A DNA stretch of 64,000 nt from Allodiplogaster sudhausi (GCA_945643635.1 CALZFC010000251.1:5698001-5762000), one strand, 5' to 3'; positions 14,037-26,078 are shown, counted from the stretch's first letter. Numbers and translations are program-made. The notes: generated by a model from the sequence alone, not told the origin.

Positions 14037-14380
14037 AATACGGAATTGAAACCAGCAAATAACTCGCATGCAACGAGAAGGCAATGATTGTATAGCCGAA
14101 TAACCGAGAAGCGGGAAAAGAATAAATCATCCAAACAAGTTGACATCTTTAATCTTCTCTCTTCCAAGCAACATAATTTAGTAACACTTAGCCAGTCCCT
14201 ATAAGTTGCGCCAAAAATGGTCAGCAAACGAAACAACGAAACATTTGAGGGGAAATTCTGACTTTGGAGCGGGTCCAACGATATGGTTTACATAAAGCGT
14301 TGAGGAGTCAGATGACGGGGAAAGAGTCTAATGAATACAAGTGGATAAAAGATAGGGAAGAATCAATCGATATTCAATCT
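12510..14380. other. Gene-poor spacer with three microsatellite arrays
   Basis: Sequence 12650-13260 is ordinary AT-balanced DNA with no exon I can support. Repeats follow: (GA)n around 13325-13365, (CT)n 13722-13762, (GA)n 13968-14033. The 3' UTR of the FARSA gene presumably falls in 14280-14380. Confidence 0.55.
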
Positions 14381-17300
14381 TCACTTCTTCTCAAGTCTAC
14401 AGATCGGGTTGTTGTAGACCATCTCTAGCTTGACCTTCGGGCCGAAGAGATCACGAATGTTGTCGATACCGTAGCGAATCATCGTCGGTCTGGAATGCGT
14501 ATTTAAATTACTGCAATTACTCATAATAATCTTTCAAGATGGAGACAAGCATTTTCAAGAGCAATCGTCAACATTTCATGTATCAATAAGATGGATAGCC
14601 TATCTCATAACATCTTTCGATTGGTCTAGTCAATCGTTGGTAATGATTATAAGGTTGATGTATCATTTCTTAACACAAGATATGTGGTTGATGATGAATT
14701 TGCATTAATGATAAGTGGATAAAGGAACCGCTCAAGCGAGAGTCCATAGCCGGCAACGTTGACATCAGCTGGGAGGCCCATCGGTAGAAGCATCTCCGGC
14801 CGGAACATTCCAGAGTTCCCAATCTCCACCCACTGCAAAGTTGCCTCACTACAAATAAAAAAAACATAACTATTCTCATGCCTTTGCAGATCTAATTGTG
14901 ATTTTTTATGTATAATTTTAATAGCTATAACAAAGAAAATCATGCGGAGAGCTTCTATGAAGGGGCATAAAGGAGCTCAAACCTTTCCGAGACCATCATG
15001 GTAGGCAAAGATTTCCATGGAAGGCTCCGTGTACGGATTGTAGGTCGGCTTGAAGCGAAGGTTCTCAATTCCTGCATGAAGAATACTTTTCTTTTAATGA
15101 ATTTAAACGCTCTATTCCCATTAGGCTTTTTTTTTTTAACAAACACAAACCTTTTCTGATATTGATACAACTCACAACAATGCACACAGTTATTCTTCTG
15201 AATTTTATTGCATGAATAAACATTTCAGTGGCAAAAATCACAGTGTTTGCGAAATATTATTATGAACAATATAAAAAAACAACCACTGATGTCATTTATA
15301 CGCACTTCTTTTATAGTTAGCCACTTAACCTCCTCTAAATTGTGCAGTGCATTCTAATATCTCTTGAATAGATTGTTTTCACTGATTGTTGTCAGTGTAC
15401 TGATCCACACGCTTATACTATTTTTGCTAGAGGGAAAAAGAAACACTGACCACATTTGCGGAAGAACTCTCGGAAAAGTCCCATGACGTGGGCCAGACTG
15501 AGATTCCGCTCAGCGATCACTCCTTCCACCTGCCATCCAAACATCTTCATTCTACAACTGGAGAGATCCAGGGAGCACTAGCATTCCTTCAGAAACACTC
15601 CTCTTTGTGCTTCAGAATATGAAGGCGTGAAAAACTTAGGCGCGTATTAATTTTTTTCTATTCTAAAGACAGGAAGCTTGAGTTGGCGCTGAATGTAGAA
15701 AAAAAACCGTGCCCAACCTTGACAATGTTTGTTTGCAAGAAGAAGGACAATATCTGACATTAGATAAAATAATTGATGTAAAAGTAAAGAATAACCTGGT
15801 GGAATTCAGCGAGATGAGTTGCATCGAGTGTTTCATTGCGGAAGACTCGATCGATTGAGAACATCTTCGACGGCTTGAAGCCCTGCAAAACATTTTGACT
15901 TTCAATTTCAAGTTTTCTTATATCCCTAGCAAATAATAAATACATGCATAGTAAATATAAAAAAAAACGTATATCACCATAACGCATAATCAGACAATAT
16001 TAAAGGATCCTCCAACTGTTATGATTCATTTTAAGAGCTAAACGGAATTAAACTACACTCATATTAAACTGAAAAAGGTGAAAGTAGTAAACTAGAAGCA
16101 CAAAAAAAAACATTTTGAGCGAGTTTGTAGAGTTGCCTGGCCGAGACCGCAGTGGTGTGCGTTCTCAACACATTCTTCTCCGCTTCCTCCCGCTTCCAGT
16201 TGTAGTTGTAGCTGAACAAAACGATGTTCTCACTCCATTTCTTAAACAATAACAAACAATTGAACCGGAACAGAGTGATCTCAAAGGCAGTTCTCACTCT
16301 TAAAAACCGGTATAGTTCTTTCTACTCTGAATTTCTGATCTTTGAACTGACAATGAATAGACCTTTTTAATAGCATTGAAAAGTCGGATAACTGAATGCA
16401 GTGCTAACCCAACAGAACCGAAGCCTCCCTTGGAATGCACAGTCTTCACTTTCTCCAGGTAGTCCTCAGGGAAGTTCTTGCTCTGTGCTGGTTCTGAAAA
16501 TAAAACATTTTGATGTCTTTCTTTCAAACATAATTCTTTACCTGGAATTTCTTTCATTTAGGCTGATCAATCATTACCAAACATGATAGAGAATGGGGAT
16601 GAAGGCACTTTGCAAGCGTGGGTGTTGGGAACAGGTTTCATGACCAACAATGACATCACTTTCTCTTATCCTCTTAATAAGTGCGCAGTGTTCTTATGTT
16701 CAGATATTAAAGATCGCTGCTACCGAATTACTTTTAACATTCAGTGCTAATTTAAATAACATTCCTCTCATTACAATTAGTTCCCTTTACTTCATCCTAT
16801 CATACTCTATATATTTCCTCAGACATTTGAATCACTGAAAACATTGTCTTCACGTCATGCGTTGCCCCAAACTGTTGTGGTGTAATGTTTGACAAGTCTT
16901 TGGCCGAAACTTATTTCGCGGTCACTTCGCACCAATGGACCGTTCTAAATTCCCCCCCCCCCTCTCTCTCTATACTCTCACCCCTTGCAACCTGTGTGAA
17001 AACTAAATGATTCCCCTATTCCTGTTCTTCTATCTCTCTCCTATCTTTCGCCACATCATAAGTAGCAGTGGTTTCAGTCTGCGGAGCATGCGCAACCAGA
17101 GAAATGAAAGATTTAGGGATAGGGAGGGAAAGGAATACACTCCCCCGCACCCTTTTTACCGAGTCTCATGACTGGGAGACGTTTAAGTGATGGAGGGTAA
17201 AAGAGTGACAGAATAAAATATAAGAGGAAGTTAGTAAGAAAGGGAGAGAGAAAAAGAGTGGGGAGAAAGGGAGAAGGGGAGAACAAGAGAGAGCAAAAGA

Positions 17301-20300
17301 AAAAAGGAGAGAGAGCGAGTGAAAGATAAGTGATAACGCGAAAGAGAATTCCTACAATTCTTAAGTCTCTCTCTTTATCTCTTTGTCTCTACTTTTCTGC
17401 CCCTCAATATCAAAAGCATTCGCAGTATTCGTCTAGCGAACAGCTTTTGTTTTCTCCACCTCCAACTGTTTTCTCTTTATGGTGCGCGGAGAAAGAGAGA
17501 TGGAGCAGTCAGATATGGATTGTGTCAATTAGTGAAAGTGATGGCATCAAATAGATAAAAGCGTAGAATGTGCCAAGCCAGAGAAAGAGAAGAAGAAAAA
17601 GTGACTGGTGAAAGAAAAAAAAATGACCGAGAATCTCTATTCATTTATCGTCTCTCTCTCTCTCTCTCTCTTCTCTTCTCTTTTTCTCTCCCTCTATAAC
17701 TTTCTACTCCACCCCTCTCTTCCTCCCCCGCCTCCCTCTCCATTCACACCCCACGAGCAAATCGCAAATACATCATAATAGTCAGAGAAGAAGGTTTCTT
17801 CATTTCCGCGCTATCGGTTTCCACCTCCGTAACGCAACAATTTTCACGACTCCTTAGTTTATTTTATTCGTTATTGAGCTATCACCTTCCTCTACCTTTA
17901 CAATTACTACTAACGCTCTCTGATCTGCGGACAAGCAATTTATAATCGAGCATATTTAAATATATGAATTGATTAATAGATATTCGATATTATTGTCTCG
18001 CATTGAAAAATATTTAGTCTTCTACGCACTGACCATTTCTCAATCACCAGAAATCAATCCAATGCGGAATATTTCAGTCGTTGTTATATTCCGCCACTAC
18101 TGACTACTATAAGTTTCGCACATTCACAGTCAGCGCTGAAATTGGGCGTAATGCCTGCACACCCTCACGTACCGTATTCTGGGTACCCAGATCAGAGTTG
18201 CGCATTGAACCTTTGTTCAGCAATGCGCGCACTCGATCTCACTCCTAGTTAAGATCTTCTACAGATTCACCGATTGATGAACTGGCAGATCTTACTTCTT
18301 CTACTCACAACTTGCGTTCTCGCGCTTGTTCAAGCGGTGCCGGCAGGCGGTCCAGTACCCAGTAAGCTTGCAAAAGTTTACCATCGCAGATAATATGGCT
18401 ACGCCTTCTTTATCTGCCGGTTTATCTATATTGTGGCGAAAAATTTGAAGTGTTATCGAAAGGAAAACAAATACATCGAAAATATCATTCCTCAATGCTT
18501 CCAATCAGCCTTTGTTTTCTTGCCGAAACTGCACTTTCCTTGTAAAATGTACATGTTCTGCAAAAGTGATCATTATCGTCAACTAGTCCTGTTGACAGAT
18601 CTTGTTGACGAATCTCAAGTCAACGGGCTGGAAGACTTCTTAACGCAAGTGAAACCAGTCAGTCTTATTTGACGAACGCTCTGATCTATGAATATGCTTT
18701 TGGTCACGAGTTCAAACCATTTTAAGGACCTCAGAGAACTAGTCATCAAGATTCTGGCAATCTATGAGCGGACACAAAAAGACCAAGTCGAGGAGAAGCT
18801 GCGTCAGCTTATGCAGCAACAACCATACGAACTGCTCGACCGACTGTTTGAATTGTATCAGAAAGCACGCAGAAAGGTCAGCAACTAACACGCTATCGTA
18901 GTCCTCTCATCTTACGGTGGTCCTCTCATTTCACTTAGCCTTTACAGCAAACAAATAGTAGTTCCCAAAAGAGGCTGCCTAGAATAGACAAACTAAGAGT
19001 ATTACGGACGAGTGTACCTAGAAAAGCAGCATTGGTGGTAGACCATCAACTTCTGTGACGAACTCTTGCTGTGACAGCCTCACAGAGTAATCGTACTGAA
19101 CAAAGAGACAACTGATAGTCTTGTAGTCACAACAACCACCAGGTAGATAGATGAGTTTTAGGAGATCCACGTAACACCTCCGCCTCCTGACAGCAGTATC
19201 GAAGACATGGACTGATTTCGCTACCTCTCCACCTAGTTCAAGGCTCGCACCAAAATGAATAACTCACTCGATCTCCACAGTGGCACTTCACAACATACTG
19301 CAATCTCAAGTATTTGTTTCGTGCACCTTTTCGCCATTTAATAATGTATAATAAACGTGTGTCCCCTTGTTCTTATTATCTCAGTATTATAATATATATC
19401 TTTAAAGTTCGGAGACAGACACATCACTTGTATCTATTCACTATGTGAACCCGGAAGGATTAGGGGCAGTTGTATCAGCAAAATTTCCGGTATTACAAAA
19501 AGGGAGAGACAAATTGTCAGAAAGAGAAGACTGGAGGCTTATCTGACCAGAGATGAAGAAGGTGTCATGGGCGTCTCTGGCAGGGTGTTGCTGTGGCTGG
19601 AAGAGAGCATCAAAGTTCCAGAACGACGATTCGACGTATTGATTCGTTGGCATCTCCGAGAAGCCCATTTGGAAGAAGATCTGGCGGAATTCAGAGCGGA
19701 CCTTGAAAACGAATGCTATTTGGATCTAGAATTGGGAATACAAGTTACTGTAGAAGGAGCAAAAAAACAAACAGTATCTCTTTCACGCTAATGCAAGTCA
19801 CGTGTGCAACTCAATGACATGCAATATATAGTAATGAATAACTGATATGCTTAGCACAAAACACAGTGATACGAGTAAACATGAGGGCGACCTTCATGAG
19901 TGGGTGTAGATGACCACTCGTTGGCTGCACTCCAAGGGCATCGAAGTTGTACTTCTTGAAGGTCTTCGTCTTCCACGATCCACTGCAAGAGCATCGTTTC
20001 TACCCAAACAACATTTCTACCTATGTTTCGTTTTTCTTCGTTCAAGACACTTCAACAGATAATTCATGACATTTTGATTGATCTTTCATTTCACGTTTTC
20101 CCATAAACTTTATAGGAATCTTTCAGTTTGATGTATTAATTTCGTTATGTAAGATTGCTTTAAAAACTAATAATCGATATCTTAGACCAAGTTAAAAAAA
20201 TTAATGACAAACGTCGCAATCATTTCCGGTGTAAGGTCAGCCTCAGGCTTCTCCAAGCAAGTTGTGAAGGAGGGGCCTTGCGAAATGAAGAGCGCCTTGA

Positions 20301-22079
20301 TCGTCCTGGGAATATTTCGTTAAGAAATAAATTTCAACTTTTTTTTAAGACAGCAAGGAATTAAATATAACTCGTCATAATATTAGCATAATTCAAGTCG
20401 TTCTGTTTGAAGTAGGTTTGATGGATAACGACAAGTCATAAAGACGGCAGTAGAACTCGGTGCACGAGGCCAGGAACATAGGGCTAAACAAGGTAGCGGA
20501 GGGGGAGTTCGATATAATGCACGCATTCCCGATCAGAAAACTACTTTCCAGGTTGCTAAAAAGTACTTTTCCTGCGTCAAACGTCCACTGACACTTCGGC
20601 AATGAGTTTGCGCTTCTTGAGTTCGGCCTTGGCCTTCTCGTCCACCTTGGCCGCGTCGCCCACTCGCAGTGCCGCCAGCTGCTCTCGCACCGTATCCACA
20701 ACTGACTCGGGGGACGCCTGCGAAAAAAGCTTTTTCTTAAATCACTAAATGAGCTTTTTTCTTCAAATACAAGCGAAATAATCGCTCCTTGTCCCTAAAA
20801 TAACATGAGCATGTAAACCCGGACAAGAACCGCGCAGATTTAATATCTTTAAACGCATCTTTTAATACAGTAGTAATTCTGACGTAGTAAGAATGTTTGA
20901 TACCTTTCGGATGACTTTGACTGTTCCTCCACTCTTGTCCACGGCAATCCAGCCAGCAGCGAGTGCCTTGCTCACGCCGACCTTCCCGTACGGCTCCTTC
21001 TGCAAGACAAACTCCTTTTTTATTCTTTCCATTGAACTTCCTCCTCAATGTGTCGAAGCACTCCTAACGAAACTGCTTTTCTTACAATTAGCATATAAAC
21101 AAAACCAAATTAGTGACCATTGATCACATAATATTTGAAATCTTTTTTCCTCTAGTCAATAAATCCAATCCCCCCTAACAAACCATGACATCCGCTTGCG
21201 CAATGCCCTCTTCACCGACTCTCTGGAAGACTCTGAACTCGGCCGAGCCAAGCTCTGCCATCTCCACTCCTTCTCCCGTCAACTCCCATCGCTTCTCTGT
21301 CACTTCACGGGTAGCGATCACCTTAAAATACATTTGATGAACCTTGCCATTGAAAATGCGGCTATGCCAACTGATGTCTGTTAGATTCGACACTATTCGC
21401 ACTCTAAACACATTAACCTTGAAATGCAACTGTATTTTAAAGACAATAGTAAATGTTGTTGCTAATATAATTCAAACGAGCAATGACTAGACTAATAAGC
21501 ACCTAAGTTGAAAGTAATCAAACTGTCTGACTCCTTCATGGCTGAGTAGACTCTTGACGGCGCCGATGACCTTCTGGTGGTCAACGGCGAGTGCAGCGGC
21601 GAGTTCAAGCGAGCCGAGCTCCTTCTCCTCCCTCGCCAACTCGTTCAGGATGTGCTGAGGGAGGTCAGCCAATGCATCCCCCGCTCCAGCCGACTCCGCA
21701 GCGCCTTTCTCCGCAGTCATCCTGCGTAAATTTGATGTTTGTCTTCAAGTACAAGCATTAAGCAGTTATGAAAGCGAAAGCCATTTTCTAATTCTCAAAC
21801 TCTCGGAGTGTTCAGCGATAATGACGGTTGAAAGGTGATTCAAAGTATGATTCAAATTAGCGAGTGACCAACCTTCTAGTATACGGATACCGTTCCAACA
21901 ATCCAAGAGCAAAGGGTGAAGATGGAGACGCGAATCTGAATGTCAATCATGAAAAGCTTGTCTTTACATTCAGAATATTAATTCTAAATGACAATGAAGT
22001 TGTATAATGAAACGATGGTACGGAATGAAACGACATACGGATAGACAGTGCATGGAAAAGGAAATGCAAACAATGGGAT

Positions 22080-22130
<51 letters not shown>

Positions 22131-22544
22131 ACAAAGGAAAGAAATGATAAATTGGAAGAGAAACACTTACGAATTTCGCTCTTCCAACGAGAATGACGAA
22201 ATGTGTCGTTGCCACCGAGAGACGTTTGGATTGCTCTTCTCGATGGTCGACTTCTCCGAAAGTTGCTCGAACACTGCGAGATCTGCCGTAGAAGGCAAGA
22301 ACCTGTAAAGTGATCTCCAATTCAATAAAATGTCAACTAGTGTCATGACGGTTTCTGATAAAGCTGTACTCACAACAGGTCATAGTTTGGCAAGGACTTT
22401 TGTGAGTGACAGAAGCATGCACAGCTAATAGCAGATAGCAATCAATGATCACGACACAACGAGCATTCCACGGCCAACGAACCCGTCAAGATAACTGTAG
22501 TTGGATAAGTGCGCTTCAAGCTCTCGCCCTTCGCTCTTTGCCAT
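14381..22544 (-). CDS. FARSA: Phenylalanyl-tRNA synthetase alpha subunit with N-terminal GST-C-like extension
   Basis: Cytosolic PheRS alpha; with the beta subunit it charges tRNA-Phe. Core exons: 21721-21532, 21321-21184, 20999-20904, 20717-20593, 20305-20213, 19982-19892, 19701-19548, 16493-16409, 16211-16112, 15882-15796, 15529-15451, 15071-14983, 14832-14729, 14489-14381. From ATG 21720 they encode 512 aa, against about 508 in human FARSA. Class II motifs are plain: [18 protein letters not shown] (motif 1 region), [17 protein letters not shown] (motif 2), and [13 protein letters not shown] at the C-terminus (motif 3). Two upstream exons, 22544-22483 and 22302-22171 (phase 2), join in frame to the G preceding ATG 21720 and give a 577-aa form. 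They encode [19 protein letters not shown] and RWQRHISSF, typical of the GST-C-like module of eEF1B and several tRNA synthetases. AG precedes ATG 21720, so a shorter product by alternative start or trans-splicing is possible. The exon-9 donor (GTTTTT) is weak. Intron 16494-19547 contains another gene. Confidence 0.93.
18277..18888 (+). CDS. Nested small secreted protein, unknown family
   Basis: A three-exon gene on the opposite strand inside the 3-kb FARSA intron. Exons are 18277-18361 (donor GTAAGC, phase 1), 18599-18648 (donor GTGAAA; 18657/GTCAGT is also in phase) and 18727-18888, giving 98 (or 101) aa. The N-terminus is a textbook signal peptide ([20 protein letters not shown], cleavage expected before VPAG). 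The mature ~78 residues have no cysteine and are strongly helical and charged: LEDFLTQ, then [20 protein letters not shown] and [19 protein letters not shown] poly(A) signal AATAAA lies at 19350. I do not recognise the family; a secreted peptide or small helical effector are possibilities, and no function is claimed. The gene model rests on phase agreement, signal peptide and polyadenylation signal. Confidence 0.7.
19350..19355 (+). terminator. Poly(A) signal of the nested gene
   Basis: Canonical AATAAA about 460 nt downstream of the stop at 18888, still within the host FARSA intron. Confidence 0.5.
22086..22130. repeat. (GA)n in the intron joining the GST-like exons to the PheRS core
   Basis: Perfect GA run on the plus strand, (CT)n in the sense of the FARSA transcript, in the 449-nt intron 22170-21722. 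Confidence 0.85.
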
Positions 22545-22866
22545 TCAAGTGTACCCAGTCTAGAATAATGCAACAATGGCCATATACTTCAAGCAAAGGC
22601 TATCAAACGTTTTGAACTTAAAACAAAACCGATGACAATTTCGGAATAAGGAAATTAAAAGAAAACAAAGATTAAACTTTTAGTGCGCATACCATGATCT
22701 TTTCTTTCAACTTGTTACCCTCGCCCACCGTAGTAGAGCTTTGAACTACACTTTTCTTGCAAGTTTGCTAAAATATTCGCATTTCCGGCGTAGGCATGTT
22801 TAAGATGCATTTTATTGGTGTTGTTGAAGTTGAAAATGATTGTTGTTCGTGTTGAGTAGTGGCAGG

Positions 22867-24310
22867 ATGGTCGGCACGGAGGATGAGAAGCCTCTGGTCT
22901 CTCGAATCTCCGAGGCAGGCAGCGCCGTGGGCGGCGTCTTCTCCCAGTGGTGGACGCTCACCACCACTGCTCGTAGGCCGCCTGCCGATCCTTCGCGGGC
23001 TACCACCGTGAATAAGGTGTAGCTTTTTTTCTTCCTCTTCTTTTCGTCTACCTGTGCCCAAAAAGAATGTTCTCGAGGATTTTTTTCAATCCTTGTTAGT
23101 CCGGGCTGTCGGTTGATTTAGCATTGTTATGGCGATCTATTCAGAAATTTGATCGGTTTTTTTTCCTTTTGAGCTCCCACTGTACCCCGACGAAGGACCC
23201 ATCCGTGAGTACAAGTTCGTGCCGGAGGAACCCCTGCCGTTGCAAAGGGAATTCGCCACAATTCGCATTGCGTTTCGCAGAGTAAGTTTTGCATAATTTA
23301 AAGATTTTTTCCTTTAACGAATTTTTTAAACAGGGTATTCTTTTTTCTTTCAGGAATACGACCGGGTCGCTTCTCGATTCTCCTTTGTCGACACCGCAGT
23401 CGCTCATACGCAAGACGCTGCTTACAGTTAGGATAGTTTCGTTTATTGATGTTTTTCAAGGAATTGCTCTATTCACTTGAATCTTAGGAGTGAACCAGTA
23501 CGTGAACGACGAGTGGGCTGTGCTGCCCAAGGCAGCAGCCATCACAGTCGGCGGAATGGCCGGATTCGTGCTCGGACTCAGGAGGTATTCAAGTAAATCT
23601 TGATCCATCACACCGGAATGTTAAGCATGTGCCAGTGCATCACAGTTGGAGCCATTCCAACGTTGCTGAACTGTCCTAGATTGACATGCAAATAAGCTGA
23701 CTAGAACAAAAGGAGTTTGTCTGGATCGGAAACAATCTTTCATTTTTAATTTTCATGGAATTTTTCGAAGCTATATGCGAGTTATTAGCACCAAATGAAC
23801 AACACCTGTTATTGTTTTTTGAGGGAAAGGCTACTCGACATTTTTTTGCCTTTTCTAAAGTTCAATAGAACCCACCTTTCTGTTAGCTCAACTTGCTTTT
23901 GGCCCATGGAAACATTGTGCAGCACTCGTGTACTTTAACCGTGACCCCAATATTAACTATATGTGGTTTATATTCATACCGGGCCCGCTTTTGATCTTGG
24001 CTGAAGACTAATGGAAATTGTTTGTTGACTAGAAGTTGACGGATTCAATTTGAGGGGCAAGTTTGGCCGTCTTCTGACCACGGCTGCCGGTCTCGGCACG
24101 ATGGCTGCGTTCTGCTATCCGCATGAAACGGTCGGCTTCACTCGTTGCACCTTCGCTCATCTCAAGAAGCGATACGAAGACTTCCAGAAGTGTCAATATC
24201 GATTGATTTCTGTTTGAAATGTAACTACTTTTAATTAGAATTGAAAAGTGTTAATTTCAGCGCCTGAGCCTACAGCTCAGAAGAAAGTCGACCTCTCGCC
24301 GCCAAAGTAA
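22867..24310 (+). CDS. MICOS complex subunit, Mic26/Mic27 (apolipoprotein O) family
   Basis: Inner-membrane protein of the mitochondrial contact site and cristae organising system, expected to span the membrane and help shape crista junctions. Six exons with fully consistent phases: 22867-23016, 23174-23281, 23354-23426, 23488-23584, 24055-24191, 24261-24310 (204 aa). Features of the family: an N-terminal LPLYPDEGPIREYKF block (about residues 51-65), then VNQYVNDEWAVLPKAAAITV leading into a first hydrophobic segment with GGMAGFVLG, and a second, glycine-rich hydrophobic segment ending FCYPHETVGF, the position of the conserved Tyr-Pro in ApoO/ApoOL. The C-terminus is short, polar and proline-tipped. 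Two acceptors end TTTGAG. C. elegans MOMA-1 is the expected nematode counterpart. COX7C follows on the same strand; FARSA diverges upstream. Confidence 0.85.
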
Positions 24311-24440
24311 TAGTCTAAGACTGGCTGTGCCGTGTATAGAAGAGAAGCAGCGCGACCTTCAAGCTTCTTCTCTCCCTTCTACTAGGATGAATTCGTAGTT
24401 GCAATCGATTGTTTGATTGCTGTGCTGTTTCCCGGAGTGA

Positions 24441-24446
24441 AATAAA
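24441..24446 (+). terminator. Poly(A) signal of the MICOS gene
   Basis: AATAAA 130 nt after the stop at 24310. A pyrimidine tract with AG at 24627-24629, just before the next gene's ATG, lies about 183 nt further on, a spacing compatible with trans-splicing of a downstream operon gene. Confidence 0.7.
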
Positions 24447-24660
24447 TGTATTTGAATGAGGATAAAGTGTATTATGGGTGATTATTCGTTGTGTTCTGGT
24501 CTCCTTCCCATATTGGTTGTTCTCTTATCAACCAGAACTGATATCTTCGAGTAGCTTTGAATGAGATTGTTCACAGAGTGTTCCGTAGCCGACATATTTC
24601 TGGTGCTGGCTGATTCTGTCTTTTTGCAGTTCTCGTCCGCAGTCCTCACCCTCCTTGAGA

Positions 24661-25221
24661 ATGCTCTCCGCCCGCATGAGCCGCCCTCTGACCGTCGTCC
24701 TCCGCAAGGGCTCGCACGCCCCTGCGAAGGTGGAGTGGAAGGCGCAGACTCCCACTTCCTTCGTCCACGATGGATGGGCCAATGCTGTCAGTCTTTGCTT
24801 TTTGCATTAGTTCCGATCGTTAAAGTTGCCTGGTGGAAAGCCAACCTAACATCTTAATGTAAGCTGCTTAATTTCGAAAGATTCATGTATTAGAATGTAG
24901 AATTTTTGCTCTCTGCTATTGGAATTGGCTATGCCTTGGTATACTTTCAACTTTTGATGGAGGAAGAACTACAACTATGATGCAGACCGAGAGATTAAAG
25001 TTTGGGGAGTTGATTCTTAACTCATTCATTCTTGATTCCCCCGTCGTCATCTCAACCCGACCCTTGCTGAATCTGATTAATGTCTCCATTTGCAGCGCAT
25101 GCCCTTCAGCGTGAAGAACCGCTGGCTCTTCGCGAGCAAGGCCATCACCTTCCTTGCCATTGGCTTCTGGGCTCCCTTCATGATTGTCGAGTACCAACTC
25201 CGCAAGGCCAACTCCCAGTAG
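24661..25221 (+). CDS. COX7C: Cytochrome c oxidase subunit 7C (VIIc)
   Basis: Small single-pass subunit of respiratory complex IV in the mitochondrial inner membrane. Two exons, 24661-24786 and 25096-25221, phase 0, 83 aa; mammalian precursors are about 63 aa, so this one has a longer N-terminal presequence and linker. The presequence is Arg-rich and mitochondrial in character (MLSARMSRPLTVVLRKG). The diagnostic part is exon 2: MPFSVKNRWLFASKAITFLA then GFWAPFMIVEYQLRKAN, matching the family's LPFSVENKW ... GFATPFLVVRHQLLK pattern, with one transmembrane helix. A TTTTTGCAG acceptor lies 32 nt before the ATG, consistent with a 5' UTR intron or a spliced leader. It is on the same strand as, and close behind, the MICOS gene. 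Confidence 0.9.
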
Positions 25222-25287
25222 AAGAGACAGCGAACTATCTTTAGAACTATCTCCTCTCATCACTATCACCATGCGAAGTTAATGTAG

Positions 25288-25293
25288 AATAAA
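25288..25293 (+). terminator. Poly(A) signal of COX7C
   Basis: AATAAA 67 nt after the COX7C stop. It lies only 10 nt from a minus-strand AATAAA (25309-25304) available to the convergent KYNU gene. Confidence 0.75.
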
Positions 25294-25303
25294 GGTGACA
25301 TAT

Positions 25304-25309
25304 TTTATT
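25304..25309 (-). terminator. Candidate poly(A) signal of KYNU
   Basis: Plus-strand TTTATT, which is AATAAA on the minus strand, 174 nt downstream of the KYNU stop. Using it would make the KYNU and COX7C 3' UTRs overlap by a few tens of nt. Confidence 0.55.
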
Positions 25310-25482
25310 CATCGATTACTATTTGGACAACTGAGATGAGGCTTTGGTGGCAAGGAACCTTGGAAATCAGTCTAGAGAATTGAGATGCTAGCGTAATGTA
25401 GTGAAAAGAGAAGGAGTTTGGCAAGGATCCTAGGAAGGGAAGCATTTATGGTCAGGAGGATCGAGAGGCGAACATTTCCGGA

Positions 25483-26047
25483 TCACAATTTAGCTTCAAT
25501 GATCTGGATGACGTCAACAAGCACTGCAATGAAACGGCGGACATCTCTGTAGGAGTTGTAGAGATGCACAGGGGCCACTCGTATGATGTCGGGGTAGCGT
25601 TTGTCCACCTGATGGAGAGGAGTACTTGGAGGGTCTTTTGAGAATGATGAAAAACACAACATTGGCAAGGAGAACAAGGCAGTTACCATATGAAAGTACG
25701 CAGTCCTCATTACCTTACTTTGCCTGTTTGTATTATGAATGTATTATAAATAGTGTTATAGTTATTAGAGAAGAATAAGTAAAGAGAAAGGAATGACGAA
25801 CTGCGACGCCTCGCTTGACGAGTTCATCATAGATGAGATCGATGGAGACGGAGAACTGGAGAGAGAGCTGGCAGCCGCGTTCGTGGAAGCAGCGAGGAGT
25901 GATGGAGCGGACGGAGAGGGAAGAGACGCGAGAGGGAGACGAGACACCAAAGAAGTGTCTGGGGAGGGGAGAGAGAGTTTAGAGAAGGAGATAGAGAGAG
26001 AGAGAGAAAGAGAGGTTAGAGATGGAGGGAGGGAGAGAGAGGCGGTT

Positions 26048-26078
<31 letters not shown>

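Noticed and set aside
22171..22544. Independent eEF1B-beta gene
   Set aside because: Only the N-terminal GST-C-like exons are present. The acidic linker and C-terminal exchange domain of eEF1B are absent, and the donor phase fits the FARSA exon.
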